DNA from: Marinobacter bohaiensis
GTDB lineage: Bacteria > Pseudomonadota > Gammaproteobacteria > Pseudomonadales > Oleiphilaceae
Assembly: GCF_003258515.1 (NCBI RefSeq)
Contig: NZ_QGEH01000008.1
Coordinates: 1 to 64,000, forward strand
DNA: 64,000 bases
Direction: 5' to 3'
Part shown: positions 8,108 to 16,861 of the stretch, piece by piece
Layout: each line of letters starts with the position of its first letter
Numbering within the stretch: the stretch's first letter is position 1
Notes under the pieces: generated by a model
What the model was told of the DNA's origin: nothing
Database searches by the model: none
What the model saw: only the letters and a program-made list of their open reading frames with translations
Program-made: the position numbers and the translations under genes

Positions 8108-9628
8108 CTATCGCACCGATTCCCCCGCATCCGCCGACCGCAGCAGCCCCGTTGCGGGCAGTTGCTCCAGCAGATCCGCCACCGCCAGGGGGCGGCTGAA
8201 CAGGAAGCCCTGGCCGTAGTGGGCGCCCATGCCCAGCAGGCAGCTCAGCTCCGCTTCGTTTTCGATGCCCTCGGCCACCACGTCCAGCTTCAGGCGTTCG
8301 CACAGGGTCAGGATCATCTCCAGAATGGCCCGTTTCTCGCTGTCGTAATCCACGCCCGACACCAGGCTGCGGTCAATCTTGAGCTGGTCCAGCGGCAGGT
8401 TGCGGATATAGGCCAGCGATGAGTAACCGGACCCGAAATCGTCCAGGGCGATGGCCACGCCGTGCTTGCGCAGGCGATGGATCAGGTGGATGGCCACGTT
8501 GGGATCCGCCATGACCGCGGTTTCGGTCAGTTCGATCTTGAGCCGCGACGGGTCGGCGTTTTCCCACTTGAGGATCTGCAGGATGTGGTCGGCCAGGTGC
8601 GGGTCGTGCAGTTGCGTGGGGGACAGGTTCACGCCCAGGCTGAAGCGCTCGCCGAAGTGCGCTTTGAGGCTTTCGTCCTCCAGCATGGGGATGGCCTGGC
8701 GCAGCATCTGCTCGCTCAGCGGCCGAATCAGACCGGTGCGCTCGGCGACCGGCACATAGACCGACGGCGAGATCACACCGCGCTCGGGATGGTGAATCCG
8801 GGACAGCACCTCGAAGCCGGCAATGGCGCCGGTCTGGAGATCCACCAGCGGCTGCAGGAAGGAGGCCTGCCAGCCCTGGCGCAGGGCGGTGCGGATGGTC
8901 TGCTCGATGTCCAGGCGGCCGTGGCGCTGGGCGCGCATGGTGTCCTCGAACAGCACGAAACTGCCGGTGCCCTTCTGGCGGCTTTCCGCCAGGGCCGCCC
9001 GCGCCGACTGGATCAGGCGGTGGGTGGAGCCGGGACCGTCGGGCTGGCCCAGGGCCGCGGCGGCCACCGCCGACAGCCAAACCTGGCGCTCGCCTAGGCT
9101 GAACGGATCTTCCAGCGCGTTCATGATGTGCTGGGCGCGCAGACGCAGCTTGGGTTCGGTGACCTGGGAGACCATGAAGGCGAGGGTGCCGTCGGGCAGG
9201 GTGGCGGCCAGTTCGTCGTGGGCCAGGCTGCGCTGCAGGCGTTGGCGCAGGGCCATTTTCAGCTGGCGGGTCTCGCGCGCGTCGAGGGTCTCGAACACCA
9301 GCGTCCAGTTGGGAATGCCCAGCAGGATCAGCGACAGGTCTGGCGGTTCTGCGCTGTCCAGGCGGCGTTCCAGCTGCTCTTCCAGATAGTCGGCGTTGGC
9401 AAAGCCGGTGTCGGTATCGGTGTACTTCTGGTCGTGCAGGGCCTGGTCCATCAGCGCCAGCAGATCATTGACGGTGTCGAGCAGACCCTGCAGATCGGGA
9501 TCGTCGGACTGAGCGGACATGAGACCGCCTTCACTCCGGAACAGGCGGTCGCGGAGCTGGCGGGTGACAGCTTGGATACCCTGCCGGAGCGGGTTGTCGT
9601 TATCCCTGGCTGTGCTTTCCCTGGACAC
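8108..9628 (-). CDS. EAL-domain cyclic-di-GMP phosphodiesterase with degenerate GGDEF
   Basis: A 506-residue cytoplasmic protein with no membrane segment. Residues about 75-240 resemble a GGDEF fold but have lost the GG[DE]EF signature, so this part is likely regulatory. Residues 255-495 are an EAL domain with the catalytic set intact: EVL in place of EAL (near 271), NLSP, IELTET, DDFGSGYSSL (near 396), LKIDRS, VVAEGIE and QGFLFSRPL. It should cleave c-di-GMP and favour motility over biofilm. The start is uncertain: GTG at 9628 is preceded by GGGTGA, while an internal ATG at 9520 is preceded by GAAGGCGG at good spacing and would remove 36 residues. Confidence 0.92.
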   Translation of the reverse strand: MSRESTARDNDNPLRQGIQAVTRQLRDRLFRSEGGLMSAQSDDPDLQGLLDTVNDLLALMDQALHDQKYTDTDTGFANADYLEEQLERRLDSAEPPDLSLILLGIPNWTLVFETLDARETRQLKMALRQRLQRSLAHDELAATLPDGTLAFMVSQVTEPKLRLRAQHIMNALEDPFSLGERQVWLSAVAAAALGQPDGPGSTHRLIQSARAALAESRQKGTGSFVLFEDTMRAQRHGRLDIEQTIRTALRQGWQASFLQPLVDLQTGAIAGFEVLSRIHHPERGVISPSVYVPVAERTGLIRPLSEQMLRQAIPMLEDESLKAHFGERFSLGVNLSPTQLHDPHLADHILQILKWENADPSRLKIELTETAVMADPNVAIHLIHRLRKHGVAIALDDFGSGYSSLAYIRNLPLDQLKIDRSLVSGVDYDSEKRAILEMILTLCERLKLDVVAEGIENEAELSCLLGMGAHYGQGFLFSRPLAVADLLEQLPATGLLRSADAGESVR

Positions 9629-9666
9629 TGATGTTCACCCGTGTGGGGCCGCTGGGGCGGCCGGTT

Positions 9667-9888
9667 TCAGGGGGATGGCTCGTCGTTGCTTTCCTCGTCC
9701 TGGCCGTCGTCCTCGACCTCATCCGGATGCGACTGCCGGTACTTTTCCCAGTCTTCCCAGTCGTGGGGGGTACCGGCGTGGGGACGTTTCAGATGCCGGG
9801 CATGTTCCATGGCCTGGCCGCGCAGGCTGTGATCCTTTTCGTCCTCTTTATCGAAGCCGTACTTCTTCAGGAACTCGTCGGGACGCAT
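9667..9888 (-). CDS. Small acidic conserved-type protein of unknown function
   Basis: A 73-residue, strongly charged protein (begins MRPDEFLKKYGFDKEDEKDH and ends with an Asp/Glu-rich tail). A strong ribosome site, GGGGAGGTG, sits seven bases before the ATG. The opposite strand carries a 96-codon open frame over the same DNA, but it has no good ribosome site and its hydrophobic translation is the expected antisense shadow of this acidic protein. It lies upstream of, and on the same strand as, the EAL gene. No motif points to a function. I am fairly sure it is translated because of the ribosome site and natural amino-acid use. Confidence 0.72.
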   Translation of the reverse strand: MRPDEFLKKYGFDKEDEKDHSLRGQAMEHARHLKRPHAGTPHDWEDWEKYRQSHPDEVEDDGQDEESNDEPSP

Positions 9889-9991
9889 TGGTCACACCTC
9901 CCCGGGAAGCTTTCCCGTTGATCGGGGCGCCTGGTGACAGACTCCCCGTGAACCTGATTGGACTATGGCCCCCTGAAACGGCCATTTCAAG

Positions 9992-11965
9992 TCAGCCCTC
10001 CGGTTTGGACCCGGATTCGGCGTCGGCCAGCTGGAACAGAATCTGCCGTTTTTCCTTGTCCACGCCGGTGAAGCGGATGTTCACCGCCTGATCCAGCTGG
10101 AAGATACGGTTGTCCGGACCGGTCAGGCGCAGGGTAATCGGGTCGAAGCTGTACTTGCCTGTCATATCCCGGGTGCTGACGTAGCCCTCGATGCCGTTGT
10201 CGTCCAGACGCACGAAGAAGCCGGCCGAGGTGGTGCGGCTGATCACGCCGCTGTAGACGCCGTCACCAAGCTGTGGCGCGTACAGGCTCTTGAGCCACTG
10301 TTCCAGGTTGTTGGCGGCGCGGCGGGCGTTGATCTGGCCCTCCTGCAGCGCCTCCAACTGGCTGGCATCCAGCGGTTTGGCCTGGCCGTTCCAGAGGGCG
10401 GCGCGCAGCAGGCGGTGCACCATGAAGTCGGTGTACTTGCGCAGCGGCGACGTGAAGGTGGTGTAGGCGGCCAGCCCCATGCCCTGGTGCGGCGCGGCGT
10501 CGAACGACAGCTCGGCGCGGGCCAGTTGGCGGGTCAGGATCGACTTGATCGGCACCTCGGCGTCGAGGCTCTCGGTTTCGGTCATCAGGCGGCGGAAGCC
10601 GTCCGGGCTGGTGACGTCGATGTCCGCCAGCTCCGGCGCGTATTGGGTCAGCAGCGACTTGATGTTGTCGGTGCGGTCGTCGCGCAGGCCTGGGTGGGTG
10701 ATGAACAGGCCGGCGTTGCCGCTGTTCTGCAGGGCGCTGGCGGCGCAGCGGTTGGCGGCCACCATGCACTCTTCCACCACACGGTGGGCCTCGTTCTGCG
10801 GCGAGGGTTCGATCAGACGGATGTGGCGCTGATCGTCCAGGCGCAGACGGAACTCGGGGCGATCCGGGCTCAGCAGGGCGTTGCTGTCGCGCCAGCGACG
10901 TAGGGCGCTGGCGGCCTGGTGCAGCTGGTCCAGGCTGGCGCTGACCGCTTCCGGCAGGGCGTTGATGTCGTCGTCGCTGCGCCCGGCGATCACGCCGTCC
11001 ACCAGGTCGTAGCTGAGCTTGCCGTGGGAGCGGATGATCGCTTCGCTCAGTTTGAACTCGCCCAGCGAGCCGTCGTTGTTCACCTGGATGTCGCAGACGA
11101 TGGCCAGGCGGCGGGCGTCTGGCACCAGCGAGCAGAGGCCGGTGCTGACCGCGTCGTGAAGCATCGGGCGGGGCTCGCCGGGGAAATAGATGGCGGTGGC
11201 GCGCTGGCGCGCTTCCCGTTCCACGGCGCCGTCCACCGGCAGCAGTGCGGTGGGGTCGGCGATGGCGACCGACAGGGTCCAGCCGGTGGCGTTGGGCACG
11301 GCGCACAGGGCGTCGTCCATGTCCTGGGTGCTGGGGCTGTCGATGGTGACAAACGGGTCGTCGCTGCGATCGCTGCGGCCTTCCGCCAGGGCGTCGATGC
11401 GGCTCTCGTCGACGGCCTCGAATTCCTTGCGGGCGGCGTCCGGCCAGTCTTCGCTCAGGTCGAACTGGGCCACGGTGACGGCCCGTTCGATGCCCACCTG
11501 GTCCGGCTTGCCCAGGCGCCGGATGACGCTGGCCTGGCCCTTGCCGTCCTTGACCGGGTGGCGGCCGATCTTGCAGTAAATGAAGTCGCCGGGCTCAGCG
11601 CCGGCGCGCTGCTTGGGCGGAATGAACAGCCAGTGATTGAGACCCGGGGTTTCCGGCGCCACGAAATGCCCCTTGCCGCGCACTTTGTAGCGGCCGACGA
11701 AGGTTTTCAGCGGCGATTCCAGCAGGCGGTCCACCTGGCCGTAGGTCTTGCCGTTGTCGCCTTCGTGCTCGGTGACTTCGATGCGGTCGCCGGGCAGGAC
11801 CCGCTGCATCTGGTCCTGGGGCAGGTAAAGATCCCGACCGTCGTCCAGGGCGACGAACCCGAACCGGCCGTTGGTGGCTTTGACGGTGCCCGGGAAGACC
11901 ACTTTATTGGCTTCGATATCGGTTTTCAGCTGGCGCAACTGCGTGAGGGCGTCGGCGTTTAGCAT
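9992..11965 (-). CDS. rnb: Exoribonuclease II (RNase II/VacB family)
   Basis: A 657-residue 3'-to-5' exoribonuclease that degrades single-stranded RNA, close to the length of E. coli RNase II (644). An N-terminal cold-shock-like region includes GRFGFVALDDGRDLYLP. The catalytic centre shows DSPSTQDMDDAL (near residue 212), the aspartate cluster that binds magnesium, then IYFPGEPRPMLHDAVSTGLCSL and the late YTTFTSPLRKYTDFMVHR motif. The C-terminal S1-type RNA-binding domain occupies about residues 560-645. ATG at 11965 is chosen because the protein then begins as expected for the family; the frame stays open upstream but without family similarity. The EF-hand lipoprotein gene is divergent from it. 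Confidence 0.95.
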   Translation of the reverse strand: MLNADALTQLRQLKTDIEANKVVFPGTVKATNGRFGFVALDDGRDLYLPQDQMQRVLPGDRIEVTEHEGDNGKTYGQVDRLLESPLKTFVGRYKVRGKGHFVAPETPGLNHWLFIPPKQRAGAEPGDFIYCKIGRHPVKDGKGQASVIRRLGKPDQVGIERAVTVAQFDLSEDWPDAARKEFEAVDESRIDALAEGRSDRSDDPFVTIDSPSTQDMDDALCAVPNATGWTLSVAIADPTALLPVDGAVEREARQRATAIYFPGEPRPMLHDAVSTGLCSLVPDARRLAIVCDIQVNNDGSLGEFKLSEAIIRSHGKLSYDLVDGVIAGRSDDDINALPEAVSASLDQLHQAASALRRWRDSNALLSPDRPEFRLRLDDQRHIRLIEPSPQNEAHRVVEECMVAANRCAASALQNSGNAGLFITHPGLRDDRTDNIKSLLTQYAPELADIDVTSPDGFRRLMTETESLDAEVPIKSILTRQLARAELSFDAAPHQGMGLAAYTTFTSPLRKYTDFMVHRLLRAALWNGQAKPLDASQLEALQEGQINARRAANNLEQWLKSLYAPQLGDGVYSGVISRTTSAGFFVRLDDNGIEGYVSTRDMTGKYSFDPITLRLTGPDNRIFQLDQAVNIRFTGVDKEKRQILFQLADAESGSKPEG

Positions 11966-12166
11966 GCGATGGAACCTGACTGGCGGGATCTTTGAAAATG
12001 GACGGGCAGTATACCGGTTATGAGGACTGTCGTCAGATGCCCGACGGTGGCATTTCTGAAAAAAATGTAAGGATCGGTCCGCATCGCGTGGCCGTGTTGG
12101 CGGATTCGGCAGGGCTCGTCCAGACTTCGGGAATCGCCGACCATCCGCATCACGGAGTCCGTACCG

Positions 12167-12529
12167 ATGAACATCCGCAACGCTCTGGCCATCGCTCTGG
12201 GGGCGGCCCTGCTCAGCGCCTGCAGCACCACCGATCCGCAACCGCCCGGCGGTGGTCGTCACCTGGCGGATGGCCCGCGTGGCCAGTTCGAGTGCGCCGA
12301 CCGCAACAGCAACGATTACATCGACCGGGCCGAATTGGTGTACCTGCATCAGTGCGGTGTGGGCGAGGACCTGCGGTGCGGGCCGGTGCCCGCCAACGTC
12401 GAGGCGCAGGCCCCGCGCGCCGATTTCGAGGGCGGCCGGCGCATGCTGGACGTCATCGACGCCGACGGTGACCAGCGCATCAGCAAGCTGGAATTCCGCG
12501 CCCACTGCACCAGCCAGCAGGCGCGGTAG
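12167..12529 (+). CDS. EF-hand lipoprotein
   Basis: A 120-residue protein with a lipoprotein signal ending LLSAC followed by ST, so it should be an outer-membrane lipoprotein. The mature part contains two calcium-binding loops of EF-hand type: DRNSNDYIDRAE (near residue 45) and DADGDQRISKLE (near 97). Between them are two cysteines that may pair. Such small EF-hand lipoproteins are common in marine gammaproteobacteria but have no settled function; calcium sensing or buffering at the envelope is the reasonable guess. It is convergent with the DUF411 gene, whose stop lies 12 bases beyond its own. Confidence 0.85.
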   Translation: MNIRNALAIALGAALLSACSTTDPQPPGGGRHLADGPRGQFECADRNSNDYIDRAELVYLHQCGVGEDLRCGPVPANVEAQAPRADFEGGRRMLDVIDADGDQRISKLEFRAHCTSQQAR

Positions 12530-12541
12530 ATCACCGCCGGA

Positions 12542-13006
12542 TCAGTCGTATTGGGCGAACGGCCGGGTCTGGCCGTTGTCGTTGAACAGCATGACGGTGT
12601 ACGGATCCTGGCGATCGCCCATCTCCATGCCCGGCGAGCCAATGGGCATGCCGGGCACCGCCAGACCGCGGGCCTGCGGAGCCTCTTTCAACAGGCGCTT
12701 GATGTCCTGCGCCGGCACATGGCCTTCAATCACGTAACCGGTGTTCCGGTCCCCGCCGACGAAGGCGGTGTGGCAGCTGGCGAGGTTGCGGGTCAGCCCC
12801 GCCTCTACCTTGATCTGGTTGAGGGCGGTGGTGTCGTGGCTCTCCACCTCGAAGCCGTTGTCCTCCAGATGCTTGATCCAGTCGCTGCAGCAGCCGCACG
12901 TGGGGGATTTGTAGACGGTGATGGCCTCACCGGCGGCGGCCAGGGCGGTGCCCATCATGCCGCCGGCCAGCAGGGCCGCGCGCAGCAGGTGTCGTGTTGG
13001 CGTCAT
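12542..13006 (-). CDS. DUF411 periplasmic metal-binding protein of the copper operon
   Basis: A 154-residue secreted protein with a signal peptide (residues 1-24, ending in Ala-rich sequence). The mature part begins with the DUF411 motif ITVYKSPTCGCCSDWIKHL, a Cys-x-Cys-Cys set suited to thiophilic metals, followed by SCHTAFVGG and YVIEGHVPAQDIKRLL and a Met-rich LAVPGMPIGSPGMEMG. DUF411 genes are regularly found in copper resistance loci and are thought to be periplasmic copper chaperones. It is the last gene of the merR-copA-peptide-DUF411 operon; its GAGGA ribosome site overlaps the stop codon of the preceding 39-codon gene, implying coupled translation. Confidence 0.9.
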   Translation of the reverse strand: MTPTRHLLRAALLAGGMMGTALAAAGEAITVYKSPTCGCCSDWIKHLEDNGFEVESHDTTALNQIKVEAGLTRNLASCHTAFVGGDRNTGYVIEGHVPAQDIKRLLKEAPQARGLAVPGMPIGSPGMEMGDRQDPYTVMLFNDNGQTRPFAQYD

Positions 13007-13016
13007 GCTCTTGTCC

Positions 13017-13136
13017 TCAATGGTGATGGTGGTGATCGTGTGATTCCGGTTGTGACGGTCCGCTGAGCCAGAACCAGCCGATCACGAAAGCGGCCAGCAG
13101 CAGGCCAGCGCCGTTGATCAGGATCGATGCGATCAT
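13017..13136 (-). CDS. 39-residue membrane peptide with histidine-rich tail, copper operon
   Basis: A very short gene between copA and the DUF411 gene. Its ATG overlaps the copA stop codon (ATGA). The translation starts [20 protein letters not shown], giving one membrane-spanning helix, continues with WFWLSG and ends in a histidine tail (HDHHHHH). The stop codon overlaps the ribosome site of the DUF411 gene. Coupling on both sides and the metal-ligand tail argue strongly that it is translated and works with the copper system, perhaps delivering or sequestering copper near CopA at the inner membrane. That role is inference; I do not recognise a named family. Confidence 0.75.
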   Translation of the reverse strand: MIASILINGAGLLLAAFVIGWFWLSGPSQPESHDHHHHH

Positions 13137-15952
13137 GCCTGGACTCCTTTACGGGTAGAGGTGGCTGTATCGGGCGAGGTGCCTGGAGCGTCGCTGTGAG
13201 CCGGTTTGAACAGGCGCAGCCGGTTGGCGTTGGTCACCACCGTGACCGACGACAGGGACATGGCAGCCCCGGCCAGGACCGGGCTCATCAGGATGCCCCA
13301 CAGCGGGTACAGCACCCCGGCGGCGATGGGCACGCCGAGGCTGTTGTAGACGAAGGCGCCGAACAGGTTCTGGCGGATGTTGCGTACCGTGGCCCGGGAG
13401 ATGGCGATGGCATCGGTGACGCCGTCCAGGGAATCCCGCATCAGCGTGATGGCCGCGCTCTCGATGGCCACGTCGGTGCCGGCGCCGATGGCGAAGCCCA
13501 CGTCGGACGCCGCCAGGGCCGGCGCGTCGTTGATGCCGTCGCCCACCATCGCGACCGTGCGGCCCTCGTCCCGCAGGCGTTTGACGATGTCGGCCTTGTC
13601 CTCCGGCAGCACGTTGGCGTGCACCTCATCGATGCCGGCTTCCCGGGCAATGGCGCGGGCGCTGGCTTCCACGTCGCCGGTGAGCATCACCACGCGGATG
13701 CCCTGGTTGCGCATGCGATCGATGGCGGCGCGGGAGTCCGGTTTGATGCGGTCGGCCACGCCGATCACGCCCAGGGCGTGGTTGTCGCGGGCCAGGAACA
13801 GCGGCGTGCCGGCGGCCTCGGCAATGCGGTCGGCCGCGGTTTGCAGGGCGCTCAGGTCCACACCCTCCGCTTCCAGCCAGCGCCGGTTGCCCAGGCGCAG
13901 GCGCTGGTTGTCGCTTTGGGCGCTGACGCCCTGGCCGTTGAGGGCCTCGAAGCGGTGCGTTTCGGCGCGCGTCACGCCGGCCTCGTCGGCGGCGGCCAGA
14001 ACGGCCTGGGCCAGCGGGTGTTCGGAGTGCTGCTCCAGCCCGGCCGCCAGACTCAGCAGCGTCTGTTCGTCGACGCCCTCGGCCGGGACCAGCTCGGTGA
14101 CCCGGGGCTTGCCCTCGGTGATGGTGCCGGTCTTGTCGAGGACCACGGTGTCGATCTGCCCGGCCCGTTGCAGGGCCTCACCCTGACGGATCAGCACGCC
14201 GTATTCGGCGGCCTTGCCCACGCCCACCATGACGGACATGGGCGTCGCCAGTCCCAGGGCGCAGGGGCAGGCGATGATCAGCACTGTGGTGGCCGCCACC
14301 AGCATATGGGCGCTGGCCGGCGCCGGCCCCAGGTTGTACCAGGCCAGTGCGGCGGCGATGGCGACCAGCAGGATGGCCGGCACGAAGATGGCGGAAATGC
14401 GGTCCGCCAGACGGCCGATGGGCGGCTTCTCGCCCTGGGCCTTCTTCACCAGCTGGATGATCTGGGCCAGGGCCGTTTCCGAGCCGACACGGGTCGCCTC
14501 GCACACCAGCGAGCCGCTGGTGTTGAGGGTGCCGGCAGACACCTCATCGCCGGCGCCCTTGGCCACGGGCATGGGCTCGCCGGTCAGCATGCTTTCATCG
14601 AGGCGGCTGTCGCCGTCGCGGACCACGGCGTCCACCGGGATCTTCTCGCCGGGACGCACGCGGAAGCGGTCACCCACCTGCACCTGTTCCACCGGGATGT
14701 CCTCCTCGGAGCCGTCGTCGTGGATGATGCGCGCGGTCTTGGCGCGCAGGTCGAGCAGGCGGCGGATGGCCTGGGAGGTGCGGCCTCGGGCGCGCAGCTC
14801 CAGCGCCTGGCCCAGGTTGATCAGGCCGATGATCATGGCCGAGGCCTCGAAGTAGACGTGGCGCGCCGCCGCCGGCAGCAGCTCGGGCACCAGCACCACC
14901 GCCATGGAGTAGAGCCAGGCGGTCCCGGTGCCCAGGGCGATCAGGGTGTCCATGTTGGCGTTATGGTGGCGGAACGCTTTCCAGGCGCCGGTGAAATAAT
15001 GCCCGCCGGCGAGTACGAGAACGGCCAGGGTAGCGGCGCCGACCGCCAGCCACGCGGGCTGGTTGGCGTCGGTGACCGTCATGGTGCCACCGAACAGGCC
15101 CCAGGCCATCAGCGGTACCCCCAGACCCAGGCCGACCACCATCTTGATCAGCAGATTCCGGTATTCGCGGCGATCCGCGGCCTCTTTCTCTTCGTCGGCG
15201 CGGTCCGGGTCCTGGATTTCCGCGGCGCCGTAGCCAGCGCTGCTGATGGCTTGGACCAGCGCATCGGGTGAGGCCGAACCGTGGGCGGTGGCGGTCAGGT
15301 CGGCCAGGTTCATGCGGGCGTCGGTGACTCCGGGCACCCGCTGCATGGCGGTTTCGATGGTGCGCACGCAGGAAGCGCAGGTGGCGCCGGTGATGGACAG
15401 GTGCACGTCGCGTCCGGCCGCAGACGAGTGATCCGCGTGGCGGTCGGTCTCCGCCCCGGATTCGGGGGGCATCTCGCAGCTTGCGCCGGCGTCATCGCCC
15501 GGGTGTGGCGGGGGATCGGCGGCCAAGCGTTGTGCCGGGTAGCCCGCCTCGCTGACGCGGGCGGCGGCCTGATCCAGATCGATGCCGGCGGGCAGGGTGA
15601 CGGTCTGCCGCTCCAGGTCGACGGTCACCGTATCGGGGTCGTCCACCAGCGGCGCCAGGGCGTCCCGGATCTTGTTGACGCAGCCCTGGCACGAGGCGCC
15701 CTGGATAGCCAGGATGGCCGGTGCCCCGGCGTCGATTGGCCGGGCCGGATAACCGGCGTCGCTGACCCGTTGGGCGGCGCTGTCGGGATCGGTGCCGGCG
15801 GGCAGCGTAACGCGCTGCTGTTCCAGATCGACGATCACCTGTTCCGGGTCCTCGACCAGCGCCTCCAGGGCCTGTCGGATCTTGCGCACGCAGCCCTGGC
15901 AAGAGGCGCCTTCGATGGCGAGTTGAACCGGTTGCGGGGTGGCGGTGTTCAT
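13133..15952 (-). CDS. copA: Copper-exporting P1B-type ATPase with three N-terminal HMA domains
   Basis: A 939-residue P-type ATPase that pumps Cu(I) from the cytoplasm. Three heavy-metal-associated domains precede the membrane part: two with GASCQGC (residues about 9-70 and 78-140) and one with GATCASC (about 185-245), separated by a His- and Asp-containing linker. The transmembrane metal site is the CPC of ACPCALG (near 565), the phosphorylated aspartate is in DKTGT (near 604), and the hinge is [10 protein letters not shown] (near 804). Most CopA proteins have one or two HMA domains, so this is a long form. ATG at 15952 has a GGAGGT site five bases upstream and overlaps the merR stop by four bases (ATGA). 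Confidence 0.95.
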   Translation of the reverse strand: MNTATPQPVQLAIEGASCQGCVRKIRQALEALVEDPEQVIVDLEQQRVTLPAGTDPDSAAQRVSDAGYPARPIDAGAPAILAIQGASCQGCVNKIRDALAPLVDDPDTVTVDLERQTVTLPAGIDLDQAAARVSEAGYPAQRLAADPPPHPGDDAGASCEMPPESGAETDRHADHSSAAGRDVHLSITGATCASCVRTIETAMQRVPGVTDARMNLADLTATAHGSASPDALVQAISSAGYGAAEIQDPDRADEEKEAADRREYRNLLIKMVVGLGLGVPLMAWGLFGGTMTVTDANQPAWLAVGAATLAVLVLAGGHYFTGAWKAFRHHNANMDTLIALGTGTAWLYSMAVVLVPELLPAAARHVYFEASAMIIGLINLGQALELRARGRTSQAIRRLLDLRAKTARIIHDDGSEEDIPVEQVQVGDRFRVRPGEKIPVDAVVRDGDSRLDESMLTGEPMPVAKGAGDEVSAGTLNTSGSLVCEATRVGSETALAQIIQLVKKAQGEKPPIGRLADRISAIFVPAILLVAIAAALAWYNLGPAPASAHMLVAATTVLIIACPCALGLATPMSVMVGVGKAAEYGVLIRQGEALQRAGQIDTVVLDKTGTITEGKPRVTELVPAEGVDEQTLLSLAAGLEQHSEHPLAQAVLAAADEAGVTRAETHRFEALNGQGVSAQSDNQRLRLGNRRWLEAEGVDLSALQTAADRIAEAAGTPLFLARDNHALGVIGVADRIKPDSRAAIDRMRNQGIRVVMLTGDVEASARAIAREAGIDEVHANVLPEDKADIVKRLRDEGRTVAMVGDGINDAPALAASDVGFAIGAGTDVAIESAAITLMRDSLDGVTDAIAISRATVRNIRQNLFGAFVYNSLGVPIAAGVLYPLWGILMSPVLAGAAMSLSSVTVVTNANRLRLFKPAHSDAPGTSPDTATSTRKGVQA

Positions 15953-16389
15953 GCGAGACCTCCCTTGTTTGCAGGATGCGCGTCGGCGTCGTCCCAATGC
16001 TCGATCAGGCGGCAGATGGTGTGGCCGTCGGGGGTACCGTCGGGCATGCTCTGCCAGGCGGTCATGGCGTCGCGCATGCGATCGCGCAGGGCTTCGAGTT
16101 CGGCCAGTCGCGCTTCTACGTCGCGCAGCCGCTGCTCGAAGATGTCGCGCACCATGGGGCAGGGGGAGTGGTGCTCGTCCGCCTGACCCAGGATGGACTG
16201 GATCTCGCCCAGGGCGAAGCCCAGCTGGCGCGCCTTGCGGGCGAAACGCAGCCGCTGCAGGTCGTCGCTGGAGTAGACGTGGTAGCCGTTGTCCGGATTG
16301 CGCGACGGCTGCAGCAAGCCTTCACGGGTGTAGTAACGCACCGTGTCGGGATTCACGCCGGCGGCGCGGGCCACTTCGCTGACCTTCAT
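15949..16389 (-). CDS. MerR-family metal-responsive regulator of the copper operon
   Basis: A 146-residue regulator. The N-terminal winged helix reads [20 protein letters not shown] with [20 protein letters not shown], the usual MerR DNA-binding pattern, followed by a long dimerisation helix (residues 80-118). Candidate metal ligands are the Cys in HHSPCPMV (near residue 80) and the Cys in [13 protein letters not shown] near the C-terminus; this arrangement is different from the CxxxxxxxC loop of CueR, so the metal is not certain, although the downstream copA and DUF411 genes point to copper. It is the first gene of the operon. Its promoter (16421-16452) has the MerR hallmark of an over-long spacer holding a palindrome. 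Confidence 0.9.
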   Translation of the reverse strand: MKVSEVARAAGVNPDTVRYYTREGLLQPSRNPDNGYHVYSSDDLQRLRFARKARQLGFALGEIQSILGQADEHHSPCPMVRDIFEQRLRDVEARLAELEALRDRMRDAMTAWQSMPDGTPDGHTICRLIEHWDDADAHPANKGGLA

Positions 16390-16420
16390 CGGGATGACCC
16401 CTTCGTGAGTATCTGGACAC

Positions 16421-16452
16421 AGTTTAGAACCTGTGAGCCACTCAAAGGTCAA
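16421..16452 (-). promoter_or_regulatory. MerR-type promoter and operator of the copper operon
   Basis: Reading leftwards, TTGACC (16452-16447) and TAAACT (16426-16421) are separated by 20 bases, longer than the usual 17. The spacer holds a dyad, ACCTTTGAG-TGG-CTCACAGGT (16449-16429), with one mismatch between the two 9-base arms. This is the textbook layout in which a MerR activator underwinds the DNA. The -10 lies about 32 bases before the merR start, so the regulator should control itself and copA. Confidence 0.82.
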
Positions 16453-16467
16453 GGAAAATCCGAGGGG

Positions 16468-16794
16468 TCAGTGTGACTGGCGCGCCCGCAGGAAGGTCTG
16501 GCAATGGCGGCACTGATCCGGCGCCTGCAACTTGGCCTGCCAGCCGATGCGTTCGCCGCAGGCGGGGCAGCTCAGGCGCAACTGCATCACGATGATCGGC
16601 GCAATAAACGCGGCCAGCAGCGGGCCCAGGGCGCCCCACTCATCGCCGCTGGACACACCGAGCTGGCTGCTGAACACCAGCAGCACGATCAGGGTGATGA
16701 AGGCGAAGATGAAGTAGCGACGGTTCCAGCGTTCCCAGCGGCGGATGCGCTGATCCTGTTCCGGTGTCAGGTAGGTCGGCGTCGGTGTATCCAT
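16468..16794 (-). CDS. Small membrane protein with C-terminal zinc ribbon
   Basis: A 108-residue protein. Two membrane helices (about residues 27-46 and 58-76) are followed by a cytoplasmic or periplasmic zinc-ribbon made of CPACGERIGW and CRHC, which should bind one zinc ion. The first 25 residues are charged. Proteins of this shape are common and uncharacterised; the ribbon may serve protein-protein contact. It lies between the copper operon and a c-di-GMP protein, all on the minus strand, but the 78-base gap to merR contains the MerR promoter, so it is not part of that operon. Confidence 0.78.
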   Translation of the reverse strand: MDTPTPTYLTPEQDQRIRRWERWNRRYFIFAFITLIVLLVFSSQLGVSSGDEWGALGPLLAAFIAPIIVMQLRLSCPACGERIGWQAKLQAPDQCRHCQTFLRARQSH

Positions 16795-16861
16795 GGGGCT
16801 CCGGCGAAAATCGGGTTTGGGCTCATTCTACCGTGGTTTACGAACCACTGCCCGGACCCGT

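Noticed and set aside
9631-9921. 96-codon plus-strand frame with hydrophobic translation
   Set aside because: Antisense to the acidic 73-residue protein, which has the strong ribosome site; this frame has none.
13127-15271. 714-codon plus-strand frame
   Set aside because: Entirely antisense to copA, low-complexity translation with no family signal.
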